A DNA stretch of 64,000 nucleotides from the NCBI RefSeq assembly GCF_958979055.1, contig NC_084894.1:5709001-5773000 (forward strand), given 5' to 3'. The stretch comes from Alnus glutinosa (Eukaryota > Streptophyta > Magnoliopsida > Fagales > Betulaceae). A program made the translations under genes and the position numbers. This document shows, piece by piece, positions 23,928 through 48,172 of this stretch; the stretch's first letter is position 1, and every line of letters begins with the position of its first letter. Below the pieces are notes generated by a model. The model was given only the letters and a program-made list of their open reading frames with translations, ran no database searches and had not been told where the DNA came from.

Positions 23928-26900
23928 GCAATAGAATTTAAAAGAAAGTGGAAATTATAAGAAAAACCTTTGCTAACCTAGAATCTCACTAAACTAACAA
24001 TAGGGGAGAAGGGATCAAAGTCTCACTGGCCTTGGCAGAGTCTCACTACCAAAAGAGCAGATGAATCACATCTCCGAGGAACAAACCTATTTTTTCATCA
24101 ATCATAATCTGTCTATTACAATAGAACATTATGCTTAAATAGCTTCATAACCCTAACCCTAACGTGACTGACTTTAGGTCAAGCTCATTATTAAATTACA
24201 AATAACTTCAAACTTTGGTTAAACCCATCATTAAATTTCAAATATAACTAATAATCTCAATAAAAGTAAATGACCAATTTATTCTTGTCTCATTCTGCAT
24301 CAGTGAGAGAGTGAGACTTGAAAAGTATTGATAAAATAATAAAGAATAAAAAAGTATAAAGAGGAAGCTATTGTAGGGTGCATTTTAATAGGAAAGCAAA
24401 GAGTAGTTTTGTTCCCTATATAAACTTGACCACTTCTATACGTCTAGTCAAACTTCATTCGCTCTTTTTATCCTTCTCTTCTTTTCTTAGTTGAAATTAT
24501 GACCAACGACTTCAAACAAACCTAAAAGATGCTAAATAGGTATTGACAAATTAAAATTAAGAACCACATACAATATTACCAAATATCGAACCATAAAACA
24601 AATCAAACACACAAATTTTGATGATGAAATTAAAATATTTTAAAAAACTATTTAAAAGTAAAATCATCTCGAGCAAACAAGCCTATGAACTCATTTACTA
24701 TAGATTACATACAATTGATACTTACACAACTTTGTAATTAAACCCGAAGTGTATTTCAACAAATAACACGTTTGTCTCTAACATAGTAGCTATATAACTC
24801 AAACCAATTCTTCTATCAAGTCTCCTTTTGCAATTCGAAACTCAGGTGAATTAAGGTTTTTAGGAATTTGTGTGATTTAAACAAAGTTTAACATATATAT
24901 AAAATTGAAGGCATATGGATGCAAGAGGTCTATATATATTAGCACACTGAACAATGACCTTAGGGTTTATATATAAAAAATCCCGCACTCCGAGGTTTAT
25001 ATAGACAGTGGGAAAACCCAGTCTTTTGGTACAACCATACAAGTCAGCTATTGAAAAAAAAAATTTTAGGTAGCCCTTTGATGTGGTCGATCCAACCAAA
25101 CAATTTTGCCTAGCTAAGATCTTCCTTCTGTTCAAACGGTGTCCCACCAAGTAACACTGAAAGTGCAAGACTTTTGGCGTTAGACTTTGACCAACCGTGG
25201 AACTAACCAAACAATACTTGGACTTCCAATCAATGTACTTGAATGCATTAGTTCGGGCATGAGTCCTACTGTCCTTATGATTGGATGGTTATGGAAACCC
25301 TCTTTTTGTGCTTTGAATTAAAGTATCATGTTTCGGACATGGTGCGATCGCCTTACCGACCGGATGGTTATAGAACATAAACTTTTTTTTTTATTATTCA
25401 AATATAGAAAAAGGGTTAGATGGGATCAAACAACTATAAAGGGGTGGGCACCCCAACAATAGAGCCCAAACGGAAAAGGCAGCACAGATATAAGCACAAA
25501 CAGTAGGCAACGGTTTTATCTATGATTCCAAAAGAACAATAAACAAGCTGGGCCTTTATAGGGGCCGCATAAGGCAGTGACAAATGGCAAAATGACTCAA
25601 TGAAGAGTCTCAATCAGTAAAGGCAACTCACTGAGGTGGTTGTTGTTGGAGAGACACTACCAAAAAGCAGAAAGGATCCGTGGAGGAAAATAGAAACCCG
25701 GTTATAAAAGTCTCCACCAACATATTAGAACTCAAAGGAGGTAGGAGACGGTAACCCAAACAACAAAATAAAATAGCAAAACACCAACAGAAGTACCGAA
25801 AAACACTAGAGATACAAACAAAAACCAAAAACAATAGCATCGACGAAGGAAGATGATGAAATCACAATTCGGAGAGGCCACACTCCGGTGAAGGGGATCC
25901 ACAAGCTAGCACGTGGTGGCCGGACGGCGACGTGGTGGGAGACAGAGAGGTCCAGGAACATAAGGGTGGGGCGCATCTGAGTGCAAGGCTGACAAAGGTT
26001 TTCAAATCTAGTCTTGAAAGATTAAGATATGTGAAGTACTTCATTAGATCTGTGAAGCAGTCAGCAAGGGGGAGAAGAGCTGGGGAGAAAAGTATCATAG
26101 CAGCAAGGGATGGCAGGCTAGTGGTTGAGGCGGAGCTGCAACAGTGTTTTTTTTTTTTTTTTTTGGAGAAAATAGAGATAATACCTAAGGAAAAAACGAG
26201 AAAAACTCAGGGAGAGCAAACAAGGAAAAAAATAGGGAAGAGAAGAGCGAGGGGATGAGAACCATTCCTCCTCCCTTGGAAAACCACAGGAGGTGGAGGA
26301 AGAGCCTCACTTAGAGGGAGTAAGCCCTTAGAGAGAAGATAGACGTTCTCTCTCATGTAAGAGCATCTCCGGCAAGTGGCCAAATCCTTCAAAATAGTCA
26401 AATTTGACTATTATTAACACTTTCTATTCTCCAGCAAACGAGCTAAAGTAGTATTTTTTCTTAAAATATGAACAGTGAATAGGCATATCTGCCTATTCAC
26501 TATTCACACAACAAATCTTTTTTTATTTTTTATTTTTCCCTCTCTCCCCTCTTTCTCTCACTCTCCTTCACTCAACCAAAAGCCCTGTACATTTCGTCTT
26601 GTCTTCAACAGAGAACTCGATTGGGAGAGGACGAGAATCACAAAGAGAACGTGAGAGAATCATGCGAGAGAGATGGCGGACCCGCGATCCAGCTACGGCG
26701 AAAATTTTCATGGGTATGCCTTATTTTGGCCAAAAATTTCAGGCAGTTTTGATGGGGGTTTCAACCCTCTTCATTTTTCGTTTGGTAATCACCGAATGGT
26801 TGTGAATTGAAGTTTGATTTTTTGGTGTGTTTGTTTGCAAAGTTTGGGTAGGTGATTGGGTTTTTTGTGTTGAAATTTCTTGGGTGTCTTATTGCCAATG

Positions 26901-27156
26901 TAAAAGGGGGTAAGGATCTATGGAGGATTGAGATAGTTGTTCACTTGCTCTGCTACTTCATAAGCTAGAAGTTCATGGATGAGCACCAGAAGACTGCTGC
27001 AATGGGGGTTGGAGATGGAGAAGGAGACAAAAGAGAGATAGAAAGAAAATAAAAAAAAAAAATTGAAAAATAATATTTAAAGAAAATAAATAGTAGAATA
27101 GAGAATTTATTGGAGTGTTTTTAAGAAAATGAGTAGCTAAAGTAGATATTTGTACT
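23928..27156. other. Intergenic, repeat-derived, no gene recognised
   Basis: Open frames in this stretch (for example minus 24860-25210 and plus 25932-26258) match no family I recognise. The stretch 25380-26260 begins T-rich and is otherwise moderately GC-rich, compatible with a reversed LINE tail. GAGCATCTCCGGCAAG at 26363 resembles a common transposon end, with a partly mirrored sequence (CTAAAGTAGTATTTTTTCTT against AGAAAATGAGTAGCTAAAGT) at 26443 and 27124. The right end seems to have been lost at the junction with the Copia remnant. Confidence 0.5.
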
Positions 27157-27563
27157 TTTTTAGTATCTATGTGGGAAAAAATCTTGTAGCTTGGATGAGC
27201 AAAAAACAAGCCTCTATATCTTTCTCCACTGCTGAGGCTGAATATATTGCTGCGGGTAGCTGTTGTACCCAATTACTATGGATGAAGACACTACTAGGCG
27301 ACTACGGATTCTCTCAAGATACTATGATTATCAATTGTGATAATACTAGTGCTATCAACATCTCCAAGAATCCAGTTCAGCACTCTCGGACCAAGCACAT
27401 CGATATCAGATATCACTTCCTGCGTGATCTTGTGGAATCCGAGGTAGTATCTCTCTCTTTCATCCCCATTGACAACCATTTGGCTGACATTCTTACCAAA
27501 CCTCTAGATGGTAGCAAGTTTAAGTCTCTCAGAAAAGCCATTGGTGTTTGTGCCATGTCCTAG
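27157..27563 (+). pseudogene. Copia RNase H fragment (5'-truncated Sirevirus-like element)
   Basis: About 130 codons equal to the end of a Ty1/Copia polyprotein: LVAWMSKKQASISFSTAEAE, the NCDNTSAINISKNP stretch, HSRTKHIDIRYHF and ADILTKPLD. These are RNase H landmarks, including the AEAEY Glu region and the CDN Asp. Everything 5' of RNase H (gag, protease, integrase, reverse transcriptase) is missing, and the frame starts abruptly at the junction with unrelated DNA. With the LTR at 28759-29932 it forms the 3' part of one element. Confidence 0.85.
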
Positions 27564-28758
27564 ACATGTTTTTCCATGCTAGGATGAGATTTGTCTTGTC
27601 CCCTGATAGCATGATGTTGTTTTTGTTTTAATAAAAAATAATAATAATAATAATAATTTGGGAGTTTTGTAACAGGTTGGTCCTCTTTAAGGTGTTAGCT
27701 ATCTCATGTATTTTATTTGGGTTATTAGTTCATTATGCATTGATGAATTATTCTTACATATGGTTGAGAACATAAGTCTGACATATGCAAAGTTTTCCTG
27801 CTCACTTGTAATGATTGATAGTTTCTTTCCTCATGCGATGAAAATGTGCACTATCCTCGACTCCCCTAAAGGTACATCTTTCCTTATCTGACTTTTTGTT
27901 TCTCGAGTTTTTGGATAAGAGAAGAGGTCTTTGATAAGATAGTCAAATTGACCACATGCTAGTTGAACCTAGAACCTAAAAATTCTGGCATTCTCTCTAG
28001 GTTGCAGCACCATAAGAATCAAGTAGTAAAACTTATGAATTCTGTGCTCTCATTTGTATGCTCGCTGTTTATGTGCTAATTTTGCAATATGCCTTACCCT
28101 CTATGTGCAAGTAAAAATTTACCTTGTCCTTCATGGTACAAATAAAACAATTGTGTGCTGCATCTTAAGGGGAGTGTATCAGATGAGGGTGACTAAGCCC
28201 TAGTAAGTTATAAGATTTGACTTTTGACTTATCTTTTACTGATTTTCTCTCTTATTTAGAAAATCTAGTTGCTTTTTGTCATATCAGTGATAGTCATACC
28301 TTATGGGGAACGTCTTCACACACCCACACATTGCATGAACTAAGATCTATTTTCATTATTATGTTTGCAGCGGAATCTTTGCTTATCCTTGTCTATCGAC
28401 TATATGTTTGCATAATTCTGACATACTCTTTGACTATTTTCTCAGACAGGGATACATGCGTATGCTATTGTACTTGTGAAGGACCTAACCACGCTGCTCT
28501 TCTCTCTCTGCTCAGCTTGATGTTTCCTTATTTAGTCATTTTTCTTGTTTTTAAAACTTGTGGACTTTATTACTCTGTTTACCCTAGTCCTTCTGAGACT
28601 GTTAGGGGGAGTAATTTTTGTTGTGGTTAATTTTTATTACTTTGTTTTACTCTTTGTAATTTTGTGAAAAAAAGGGGAGTAATTTTTCTTTTTTGGATCG
28701 GGATTGTATTTTTAACCAGTCAAGTGATTTTTGTCCCAGAATGGCCAAATGGGGAGTT
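27564..28758 (+). mobile_element. Non-coding 3' region of the Copia remnant with several polypurine tracts
   Basis: About 1.2 kb between the end of pol and the LTR. It holds several AGGGGAG-type tracts (about 28168, 28603, 28671 and 28750), the last directly before the LTR. Repeated polypurine tracts before the 3' LTR are, as I recall, a mark of Sireviruses. The open frame at 28217-28630 resembles no known protein. Confidence 0.6.
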
Positions 28759-29932
28759 TGTTAGTTTGTAATTGGCCACATTTTGTTGAACAAAATCACT
28801 TCGTTGTAAAGATGCTTTTTAACAAGGATTCCACTATTTAGAGTACTTCAAGAAGATTCTGCGCAGATTACAAGTCAGAAAATTTGATTCCTTGTCAGCC
28901 GTCTGGATGACGTGTCATCTCGTCCGGACGTCCAGCTATCCAAAGCTTCAGCCATCCGGACGACGTGGATTCCCCTCCGGACCATCATCTGTGTCGAGAA
29001 GCTTCGAACTGCTTCAGCTTGCATCCGTTCGGACGTTTCAGCAGCCCATATGGACGACTCTCAGTATTCGACCAAGCTTCAGATTTTCTTTCCAAAATCA
29101 AATATGGGAAGATTGCTGCAACCGTCCGGACGACGTGGATTCCCATCCGGACGCGCTACTCCTTAAGGCAAGTTTGCAATTCAAACTCAACCGTCCGGAC
29201 GCCGGTCTACCATGGTCCGAACACGCGTATGACAAATATGAAAATTGCGTGCAGAAGATCACCCATCCGGACGACCATCCTCCTGGTCTGGACGTGCGAA
29301 GCCTCTATATGGAAATTACTTGCAGCGGACGTGCGACCGTCCGGACGACAGTGCCTCACTATCCGGACGCGGCTCTCAAACAGGAAAGATTTTCAGCGAA
29401 AATCTCAGAATTTTGGTCGCACAGTTGTCTGTTCGGACGGCCCATGACCACTGTTTGGACGACACCCAGCTTTATCAAGCCAGACGCTCATTTGAGTCCT
29501 CAGCCTATAAATCGAGGCCACTGTACTTGAGAATTGCAAGAATTCGGTATTGAATTCCATTAGAGCTTAGAGAGTTACTTTGTGAAGTTATTGAGCTGAT
29601 TTGTTCTCTCTAAAGTCGTTGTTGTATGTGTTGTTGCTGCGCTTAAACTGAAGTCTATCTTAGGGGTCGGCCCTAAGGTAAAAGATTCCATTGAAAACCC
29701 ATTCAGGTAGGAGACTTGGTTGAGAGGCGTTCATGTTAGGCTACACGTTAGAGTGCAATGTACGACCACTGCATCAGGGGTGTGTGAGTGCTACTATCTT
29801 GTAGGTAGTCTTGTCTTCTGAATAGTGGATATTTTGGGTTTGGCTGCCCCGGAGTGGTTTTTCTCATATTGAGTTTTCACTTCGTTAACAAAAATTCTTG
29901 TGTTATTTATTTTCCGCATTATTTTATTAACA
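28759..29932 (+). mobile_element. 3' LTR of a Sirevirus-like Copia element
   Basis: This stretch of about 1,174 bp begins TGTTAG after a polypurine tract and ends TTAACA, giving the TG...CA ends of an LTR. A promoter-like CCTATAAATCGAGG lies at about 29505. The upstream half carries the word TCCGGACG eight times exactly (about 28923 to 29362), often as the palindrome CGTCCGGACG, plus as many degenerate copies. Long open frames across it (such as 28892-29530) are produced by the repeats and are not genes. With no 5' LTR in the window the ends rest on sequence signals only. Confidence 0.65.
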
Positions 29933-30658
29933 CATTGTGCACACACACACACTTGCCTTTATTTTTAGAAGTTAATTTCATTTTTCAAAAACATTTAATA
30001 ACTTAATCGATATGCTAACAATTAACCATTAAGAACCTTATTCTTATACCAAGCTTAATTTTAACGGTAAATTAGCCAACATATAAATTAACACTAATGA
30101 AGGATATAGTGGGTGTTAGAGTATATCAGGAGAGAAAGAATTCAAGGTACAGTTGAAGACTATTACCTACCCACAGTTAAAGACCGTGACCTAACTATAG
30201 TTGAAGACTATCACATAGTCACAGTTAAAGACTGTGACATAGCTACAGTTGAAGTCTATCACTTAATTAGCCACAATTACCTAGTTGTAGTTTATTTATA
30301 CTATCTAACTTTCCTATAAATAAGAATCTGTTATAATATTGTAAACATCACTCAAAGAAATAAAAACAAAATATAGCTCTTTGGACTTTACCTCTTGATA
30401 TACCCTAGGAGTGGGACTATCCTTTTCTTTTTGACAAAGTATAGGGTGGGGACAGATATAAAAAGGGAACTAGAATTACTAAGAAACCACGGTAACCACC
30501 TAATACTTATAAGACTATATTTCATATTTATAAAAGTAATCTAGACGGTGGAGATAAAAATGTAAATTACATTCCTCTTTCTTTTTCTTTTTCTTTTTTC
30601 TTTTCTTTTTTTTTTTTTTTTTGTTGTTTTTTCCTAGCAAATAACACAAGCAAGGCAT

Positions 30659-30717
<59 letters not shown>

Positions 30718-31897
30718 AAGGCAAAGCAAGAAAACCAAAAAGAAAAAGAGAAAAAGAGAAAATCAGCACAATTAAACAAAGACCGAATCTCGAGCCACAA
30801 CATTTCCAAAAGCAAGCCAAATACAAATAACCCCACCGACACATGAAATTTAATGCTAAAATATTTTAAAATACCGGATTAAAGTCAATTGAGAAAACCC
30901 TAAGCCATTTCATTGGTCATGATTTAATATTCTTGTATTTAAGCATCTAAATAATATTACATCACCTAATTTTTTTTTAATGACATTCTAATATATTTAT
31001 AGTGACACATTATTTACACAGTTAGATATAATAACATTATTATTTAATATATATATATATAAACAAGGTTAAATCTTGATTATAAAATATAGAGAAATAT
31101 TATTTTGTATTCTCCCAACATATTCAGCTGACGTTGCATACTCAATCTATCCTTATTCTTTTTTTTCTTTTTTTTTTTTTTCCTTTTTAATTAAAATTAA
31201 TCTAAACGTTGAAGAAAATGCAAAATAACATTTATGTAAAATGTATCCTTTCGGATTAGGATTTGGTACAATTTATAAGAAATTAGAGATTCTCAAATTA
31301 TATAAATTAAAGTCGTTTCTTACATTGAACGGTTTGTAAAATGCTACATATTAAAAATGTATCATGTTACTAAGGCATTGAAAAAAAAAAAAAATGATTT
31401 CAAAAGGCATTTTCTTCACTTTTAAAAATAATTTTTTCCTTAATAAACTAAAAGGTATTTTTTTTTGGCTCAAAGCCTTTCTACAATATAAATTGCAAAA
31501 ATTTATTAAAAATATAATAATTTTTTTTAACCTTTTTAATAGATAACATTTTTCACACCTTAATTTACATAATTTCAGAAATTTCAATTTTGGGATCCTT
31601 ATCCTATCAAATAGCGGTCAAAAAATAAAAGCACCGTAATCATTTTAAAATTTAAACAATATATTGTCACCCTCGAACCATGCAAAGTGAAGAGGCATGA
31701 GCAATCTATCTATCTACCTGCCTCTTCGTCTCCCTCGCCGTCATCTGACGCTTGGATTTTCCTGTTCAAATTCTGACACGGCCCTTCTACTTCTGTCTAC
31801 ATAAGCCACTCGCTCTCTCTGCCATAATTCGACGCAAAGAGAAGGAGAAAGATAGGAAGAACCATAAGGGCTATTCCCAGAGAGAAAGAGAACTCAC
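29933..31897. other. Intergenic upstream of XRN copy A, repeats and 5' leader
   Basis: It holds a possible LTR remnant at 30114-30420, T-rich and A-rich tracts at 30580-30716 (including an uninterrupted run of about 56 A), and a pyrimidine-rich leader directly before the XRN start. ATTCGACGCAAAGAGAAGGAGAAAG at about 31827 resembles the leader of copies B and B' (ATTCGACGCAAAAGAGAAGG), so transcription probably starts just upstream. No other gene was seen. Confidence 0.55.
30114..30420 (+). mobile_element. Possible LTR remnant with 24-bp tandem repeats
   Basis: It starts TGTTAGAG, carries five units of a 24-bp repeat alternating ACAGTTGAAGACTATCAC and ACAGTTAAAGACTGTGAC at about 30149-30268, then CCTATAAATAAGAATCTG at about 30313 and an AAATAAAA word. 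These are LTR-like signals, but there is no coding region, primer site or second LTR. The right end is a guess. Confidence 0.4.
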
Positions 31898-43765
<11,868 letters not shown>

Positions 43766-44089
43766 ATGTAGATTTGAAATCACTGGCCTCATGCCCTATA
43801 CGTTTGTGTGTAATGATATTCAATGGTGATGTGGGGGTCATTACATGCTGCTAATCTAGTGCTTAATTTGTAACATTTACCTTTTCTAGTTTCATGTTTT
43901 TTTTTTACTGATCGAGACTCCTGTGCTGACTAGTCGAAGCTGCTACATTTGTAACTGAGGCCTTTTGTGCCTGTAAAATGGTCTAGGTTGCTCTTCATGC
44001 CTGTAAAATGATTGATGGTGTGGTTGTCAGGATGCTTATTTCTTAACGGTTAGCATCAAAATGTTACTTAAAAATGTAAGATGCAAGTT

Positions 44090-44408
44090 ATCAACGGACC
44101 CCATTCTGCATTGTTTCTCTTCATAATTATCTTCGTGCCTCTTTGTGGCGATATGATAGTGGGAGATGGGATTATGGGAGGGAGCTTCATTGTTATATTG
44201 TGAAGAATGAGTTGGATTTGAGTTTTGGATCGGATGTTCATTTGGGTGTTGTTTGATACTTTGATTGTTATGTTGTCAAGGAGTAATAAAGTTGTTGTGG
44301 GTACGTAGACGGGTGTTTGACAGATCAATTAATGAGATGTAGAAATGTTTATGCTTGGACAAAAGCAAGTAGAGAAGATAAAAGAAAATAAAAAATGTTT
44401 GGGAACAA
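44090..44408 (+). pseudogene. PPR-like pseudogene fragment downstream of copy A
   Basis: One frame reads GRELHCYIVKNELDLSFGSD, a phrase typical of pentatricopeptide repeat (PPR) proteins, which bind organelle RNA. Further along, in another frame, comes RCRNVYAWT, the usual end of a PPR motif. Between them the frame is broken by stops and shifts (for example TGA at about 44255). The same fragment is found at 56330-56621, and the N-terminal part of a PPR-like sequence lies at 54420-54820. All are remnants. Confidence 0.55.
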
Positions 44409-44410
44409 GA

Positions 44411-44886
44411 TAATGCCCACTATCCTTGTTCAATGCAGAGATGGATAAGCGCTGCGCATCTGGGGTATCATAGAAGTCGAACTGCTGCTCTGCACGACAA
44501 CACCATGTCTTCGGGTCATCACCATCAAAACGTGGAAACTCCAATCGGAAGGGTTTTGGTTTGATGCCCTCATCAGTGTGAGATCCAACCGGGAAGCCAC
44601 CACCCCCACTGCTGGAAGCAACGAGAGAATCAGGGAACCGCTTCCCATAATTTTTTTGCCCCCTAGCTGGACTGGAGCCGTCAGCTATGAAATTCTTCAC
44701 GAGCTGGGTGAGCTGATCAATCGCAGCACGAGCATTCTGCATTTCAGTACGGGTTTCACCTTGAGCAACTTGGAGACGAGTCATCTCTGCACGGGTAGCC
44801 ATTTCTGCCTGTAGCTGCATCATTTGACCTTGTAAGACTTCCAGTTTTTGTGCTTCTTCGGCCATGGTAGCGGATCGAGTTTTCAT
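44411..44886 (-). pseudogene. Gypsy gag fragment
   Basis: On the minus strand, a start at 44886 (MKTRSATMAEE) leads into a Gln/Glu-rich coiled-coil-like head (LEVLQGQMMQLQAEMATRAE) and then KPKPFRLEFPRFDGDDPKTW and AEQQFDFYDTPDAQRLSIS, the hallmark of Ty3/Gypsy gag proteins. The frame ends after about 150 codons at the junction with the duplicated XRN 3' flank, so the rest of gag and all of pol are missing. A primer site (TGGTATTAGAGC on the minus strand, 44903-44914) lies just upstream and fits the orientation. Confidence 0.8.
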
Positions 44887-44902
44887 AAGCTATGTATCGA
44901 GG

Positions 44903-44914
44903 GCTCTAATACCA
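44903..44914 (-). promoter_or_regulatory. Primer binding site of the Gypsy remnant
   Basis: On the minus strand this reads TGGTATTAGAGC, one mismatch from the tRNA-Met primer site. It lies 17 bp upstream of the gag start and directly beside the likely LTR end (CCA at about 44917 on the minus strand). Confidence 0.65.
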
Positions 44915-45074
44915 ATTGGACCAGAGTAATTACTGTTCACTAATTGTTAAGGAAAATTATGGTTTAAATGGAATGGAAATTGAGAAATTGTATTGATGAA
45001 ATTAGGGAAAACTGATACGACAAATTCGAGGATGCCAACCTCCAAGAACCAGATCACTATTCACCAAACAGAAT

Positions 45075-45288
45075 TGCTACAGACCCAGAATCTTTTCCAA
45101 AGAGACGGTTCCAAACTGACGTGGAGACTGATCTGGCTGAGCCACGTTGGGCTTTTGTGAAAAATAAAATTTGACGCTGGCTTCAGCTTTTTACTGACAA
45201 AACGATAGACGTGAGTCACGTGATGTTTCCTGATTTGCTTGCAGAGAAAATTGCAGCATCAAGAACAGGAGAAGAATGGCGCATTTGT

Positions 45289-45324
<36 letters not shown>

Positions 45325-46396
45325 ATTTTCACCGTTTAGATTTCTCTGCATTTCTGGGTCCCGCCCATTTCAAGTCTCCCACGTTTGAGCTTTGTGTTTT
45401 TGCTCATCATTTTTGGTTGCAGAACAAACCTGGGCTAGGTGGAAAACCAAAATTCTCTTTTATTTTCTGTTTCACGAACTGGTGATAAAAAAAAATATGT
45501 GGGTTCTTTGTTATGATGTTGGCCGAAAATCAAACCTAAACAACCCATCAGCTTATATTCGGCCACGTTGGAGTGAGTGAATGCATCGTTAACATTGAAT
45601 TGCAGTTCTGTGGTCTTGGGTGGCAGTTTCTATACGAATTTGGAGTCGGGTTGTTCGGTGGGTAAAACTGGTGGCCCTGTGCTGGATTTACGAGAGTGTT
45701 TTTGTGCGAGTTTGGAAACAAGCGTGACTCGGTGCAATGGAGGAAAACTAAAGGTTAGTTGGGGGATGAACGATCGTGCAGCTGGATTTGGTTGGTTGGG
45801 GGTTGACGCTGAGGGACTGGGTTGTTGGTGTATTGACAGAAAAAGATGTTGGGGATTATGGATTTGTGGATTTGTGCGTAGAAAGTATGCTTAGGTTTGA
45901 TTTTCGGCCAACATCATAGCAAAGAACCCTTTTTTTTTTTTTTAATCACCGGTTCGTGAAACAGAAGATAAAAGAGAATTTTGGTTTTCTACCAGTTTAG
46001 AAAAGGGGAAAAACCTGGTTCAATAGAAATGTAGCACCTAGCCTAGGTTTGTTCTGCAACCAAAAATGATGAGCGAAAACACAAAGCTCAAAGGTGGGAG
46101 AGGCTTGAAATGGACGGGACCCAAATATGCAGAGAAATCTAAAAGGTGAAAATGGAGACAGAGAGAGAGAGACGAGACCCACAAATACGCCATTTTTCTC
46201 CTTTTTTTTGTTGCTGTAATTTTCTCTGCAAGCAGATCAAAAAACATCACGTCTATCATTTTGTCAGTGAAATAGTTGAAGCCAGCGTCAAAATTTATTT
46301 TTTACAAAAGATCAACGTGGCTCAGCCAGATCAATCTCCACGTCAGTTTGGAACAGTCTCTTTGGAAAAGATTTTGGGTCTATAGCATTTCTCTTC
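45075..46396. repeat. Long inverted repeat, arms of about 470-500 bp, 350-bp loop
   Basis: The left arm (45075-45540) and right arm (45891-46396) are reverse complements apart from small gaps. Shared landmarks are GAGCCACGTTG, CCACGTCAGTTTGGAAC, TTTGACGCTGGCTTCA, a (CT)n/(GA)n stretch, CATCATTTTTGGTTGCAGAA and ATGTTGGCCGAAAATCAAAC. The loop has no gene. The left arm continues from the LTR side of the Gypsy remnant, so the arms may be parts of two LTRs of one family placed head to head; a dedicated foldback element is the alternative. Confidence 0.85.
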
Positions 46397-46721
46397 ACCA
46401 AAAAGATACCTAGACAAAACCGCCCTTGAGACTTATATACGCCCCTTACAAAACGCATCCCCCTTGAACATAAAACGACTACACCAAAGAAAGCATAAAA
46501 CGACACTAAATAACATAAAACGCTGGCAGCTCTAAACGTACCACATAGCCTCATCTAGAAGCCCAGCTGGACCGCACCTTTCAGCAACCCACTCACAAGC
46601 TGCCATGCAACTGATACTTCCGAACTCAACTCTTCTATTCTTCTCTCTTTCTTCTCTCTTCCTTTTCTCAAAAACGCACCTTTATTTCCTTCCTTTCCAG
46701 AGAAATGCTGTGTGACATAAA

Positions 46722-46900
46722 GCAAAGAACTTTACTTTTGTTTCATCAAAAAGAACTTTACTTTTGTTATAGTCCGTACAGAAAAAGCAAAGTGGGTAAT
46801 TGCACTTTCGTTAAGGTATTTGACCATTTGCTGGAGTCGCTCTCTCTTCTACAATTCGACGCAAAAGAGAAGGAGAGAGAGAGAGAGAGAGAGAACTCAG
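46722..46900 (+). promoter_or_regulatory. Conserved 5' flank and leader of XRN copy B
   Basis: About 180 bp nearly identical to the flank of B' (60927-61106): AAGAACTTTACTTTTGTT, AGTCCGTACAGAAAAAGC, AAGTGGGTAATTGCACTTT, TTCTACAATTCGACGC and a (GA)n tract ending AACTCAG before the ATG. The identity stops abruptly upstream, so this marks the left edge of the duplicated unit and holds at least the proximal promoter and leader. No certain TATA box was found. Confidence 0.6.
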
Positions 46901-48120
46901 ATGGGTGTGCCGTCGTTCTACCGGTGGTTGAAAGAGAAGTACCCGAACGTTGTGGTTAAAGCTACTGAAGATGAAGGAGAGTGCATCAACACCTCCTTGC
47001 CAAACCCTAACGGCATAGAGTTTGATAATCTCTACCTCGATTTGAATGGCATTATCCACCCCGGCTTATGCCCCGAGGATCAAGTTCGTTCTATTTTGGC
47101 TTCTTTTTTTCTTTTTCTTTTTTCCTACTTGATGGTTATATATATAGATAGCATATTCACATCTATAATTTAAGTGCACCTTTTCTTGGTCTAAAGTTTT
47201 TGTTTATTTTAAATAAAGACCAATGTTTTACAAATTAACCTAAAGATTATATTCGGTACTTCATCAGCTAGACTAAAATATTTTAATGATCATAATTATT
47301 TTTGTAATATTCATCCAAAAAAAAAAAATGGTAATATTTATAAGCAGGTATTTCTGATTTTTTATTTATTTATTTTTTATGTTCTTTCTAGTAAATAACT
47401 TCTTTGTATTATTGTCTTATTTTGTTCATCAGCCTAGCCCCCCAGAAACGTTCGAAGATGTATTCAATAATATCTTTGACTACGTTGACAACCTTTTCAG
47501 CATCGTAAGACCACGGAAGTTACTTTATATGGCGATCGGTGAGACTGTCCTTCAACTTGATCGACATGTTCCTTATAAATATATATATATAGAGACAATT
47601 AATAATATGGTATATATATATTGTTACTAATCGTTCTTTTTGGTTCTGCATGCATGTTTGGTAGAAATACGTACACGTGCTTAATTTGCCTTTTATAACT
47701 TCACGTACGTACTGAAATTTTCCTGAAACGAACGTAGATGGAGTTGCTCCATGGGCAAAAATGAATCAACAACGATCTAGACGTTTTCGGACTATTAAGG
47801 AAAGGGAAAGAAATGTGAGTTTTCTCTCATCTTCAGTCTGTCTGAATTAATATAGATGATTGTTTTCTTTTATATATCTAATATCTTCCTGTTGTCTACT
47901 ATATATATAGGATGCGGAGATAGAGAGGCTAATGAATGCGTTTGTAATGGAAGGAAAACCGGTTTATGATCTTCTTCATAAAGACGAATCTGAAGTTATT
48001 TTAGATTCCCATATGGTCACTCCAGGCACAGAATTTATGTACAAATTTTCCAAGGCCCTCAGAAGCTATGTTATTTCACGTACAAACAGTGATCCAGGCT
48101 GGAGGGACATCAAGGTTTGG

Positions 48121-48172
<52 letters not shown>

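Noticed and set aside
24145..24165. Telomere-like AACCCTAACCCTAAC
   Set aside because: Only about two units and not the plant CCCTAAA repeat; likely chance.
28217..28630. Env-like ORF between pol and LTR of the Sirevirus-like element
   Set aside because: The position fits, but no signal peptide, membrane pattern or family similarity was convincing.
28892..29553. Overlapping open frames of up to 212 codons in three phases
   Set aside because: They are created by the stop-poor CGTCCGGACG repeats of the LTR, and no frame has protein-family content.
30515..30844. Minus-strand ORF rich in Phe and Lys
   Set aside because: Product of the poly(A) and poly(T) tracts.
45577..45894. 105-codon ORF in the loop of the inverted repeat
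   Set aside because: No recognisable domain, no splice context, and the loop is otherwise repeat-derived.
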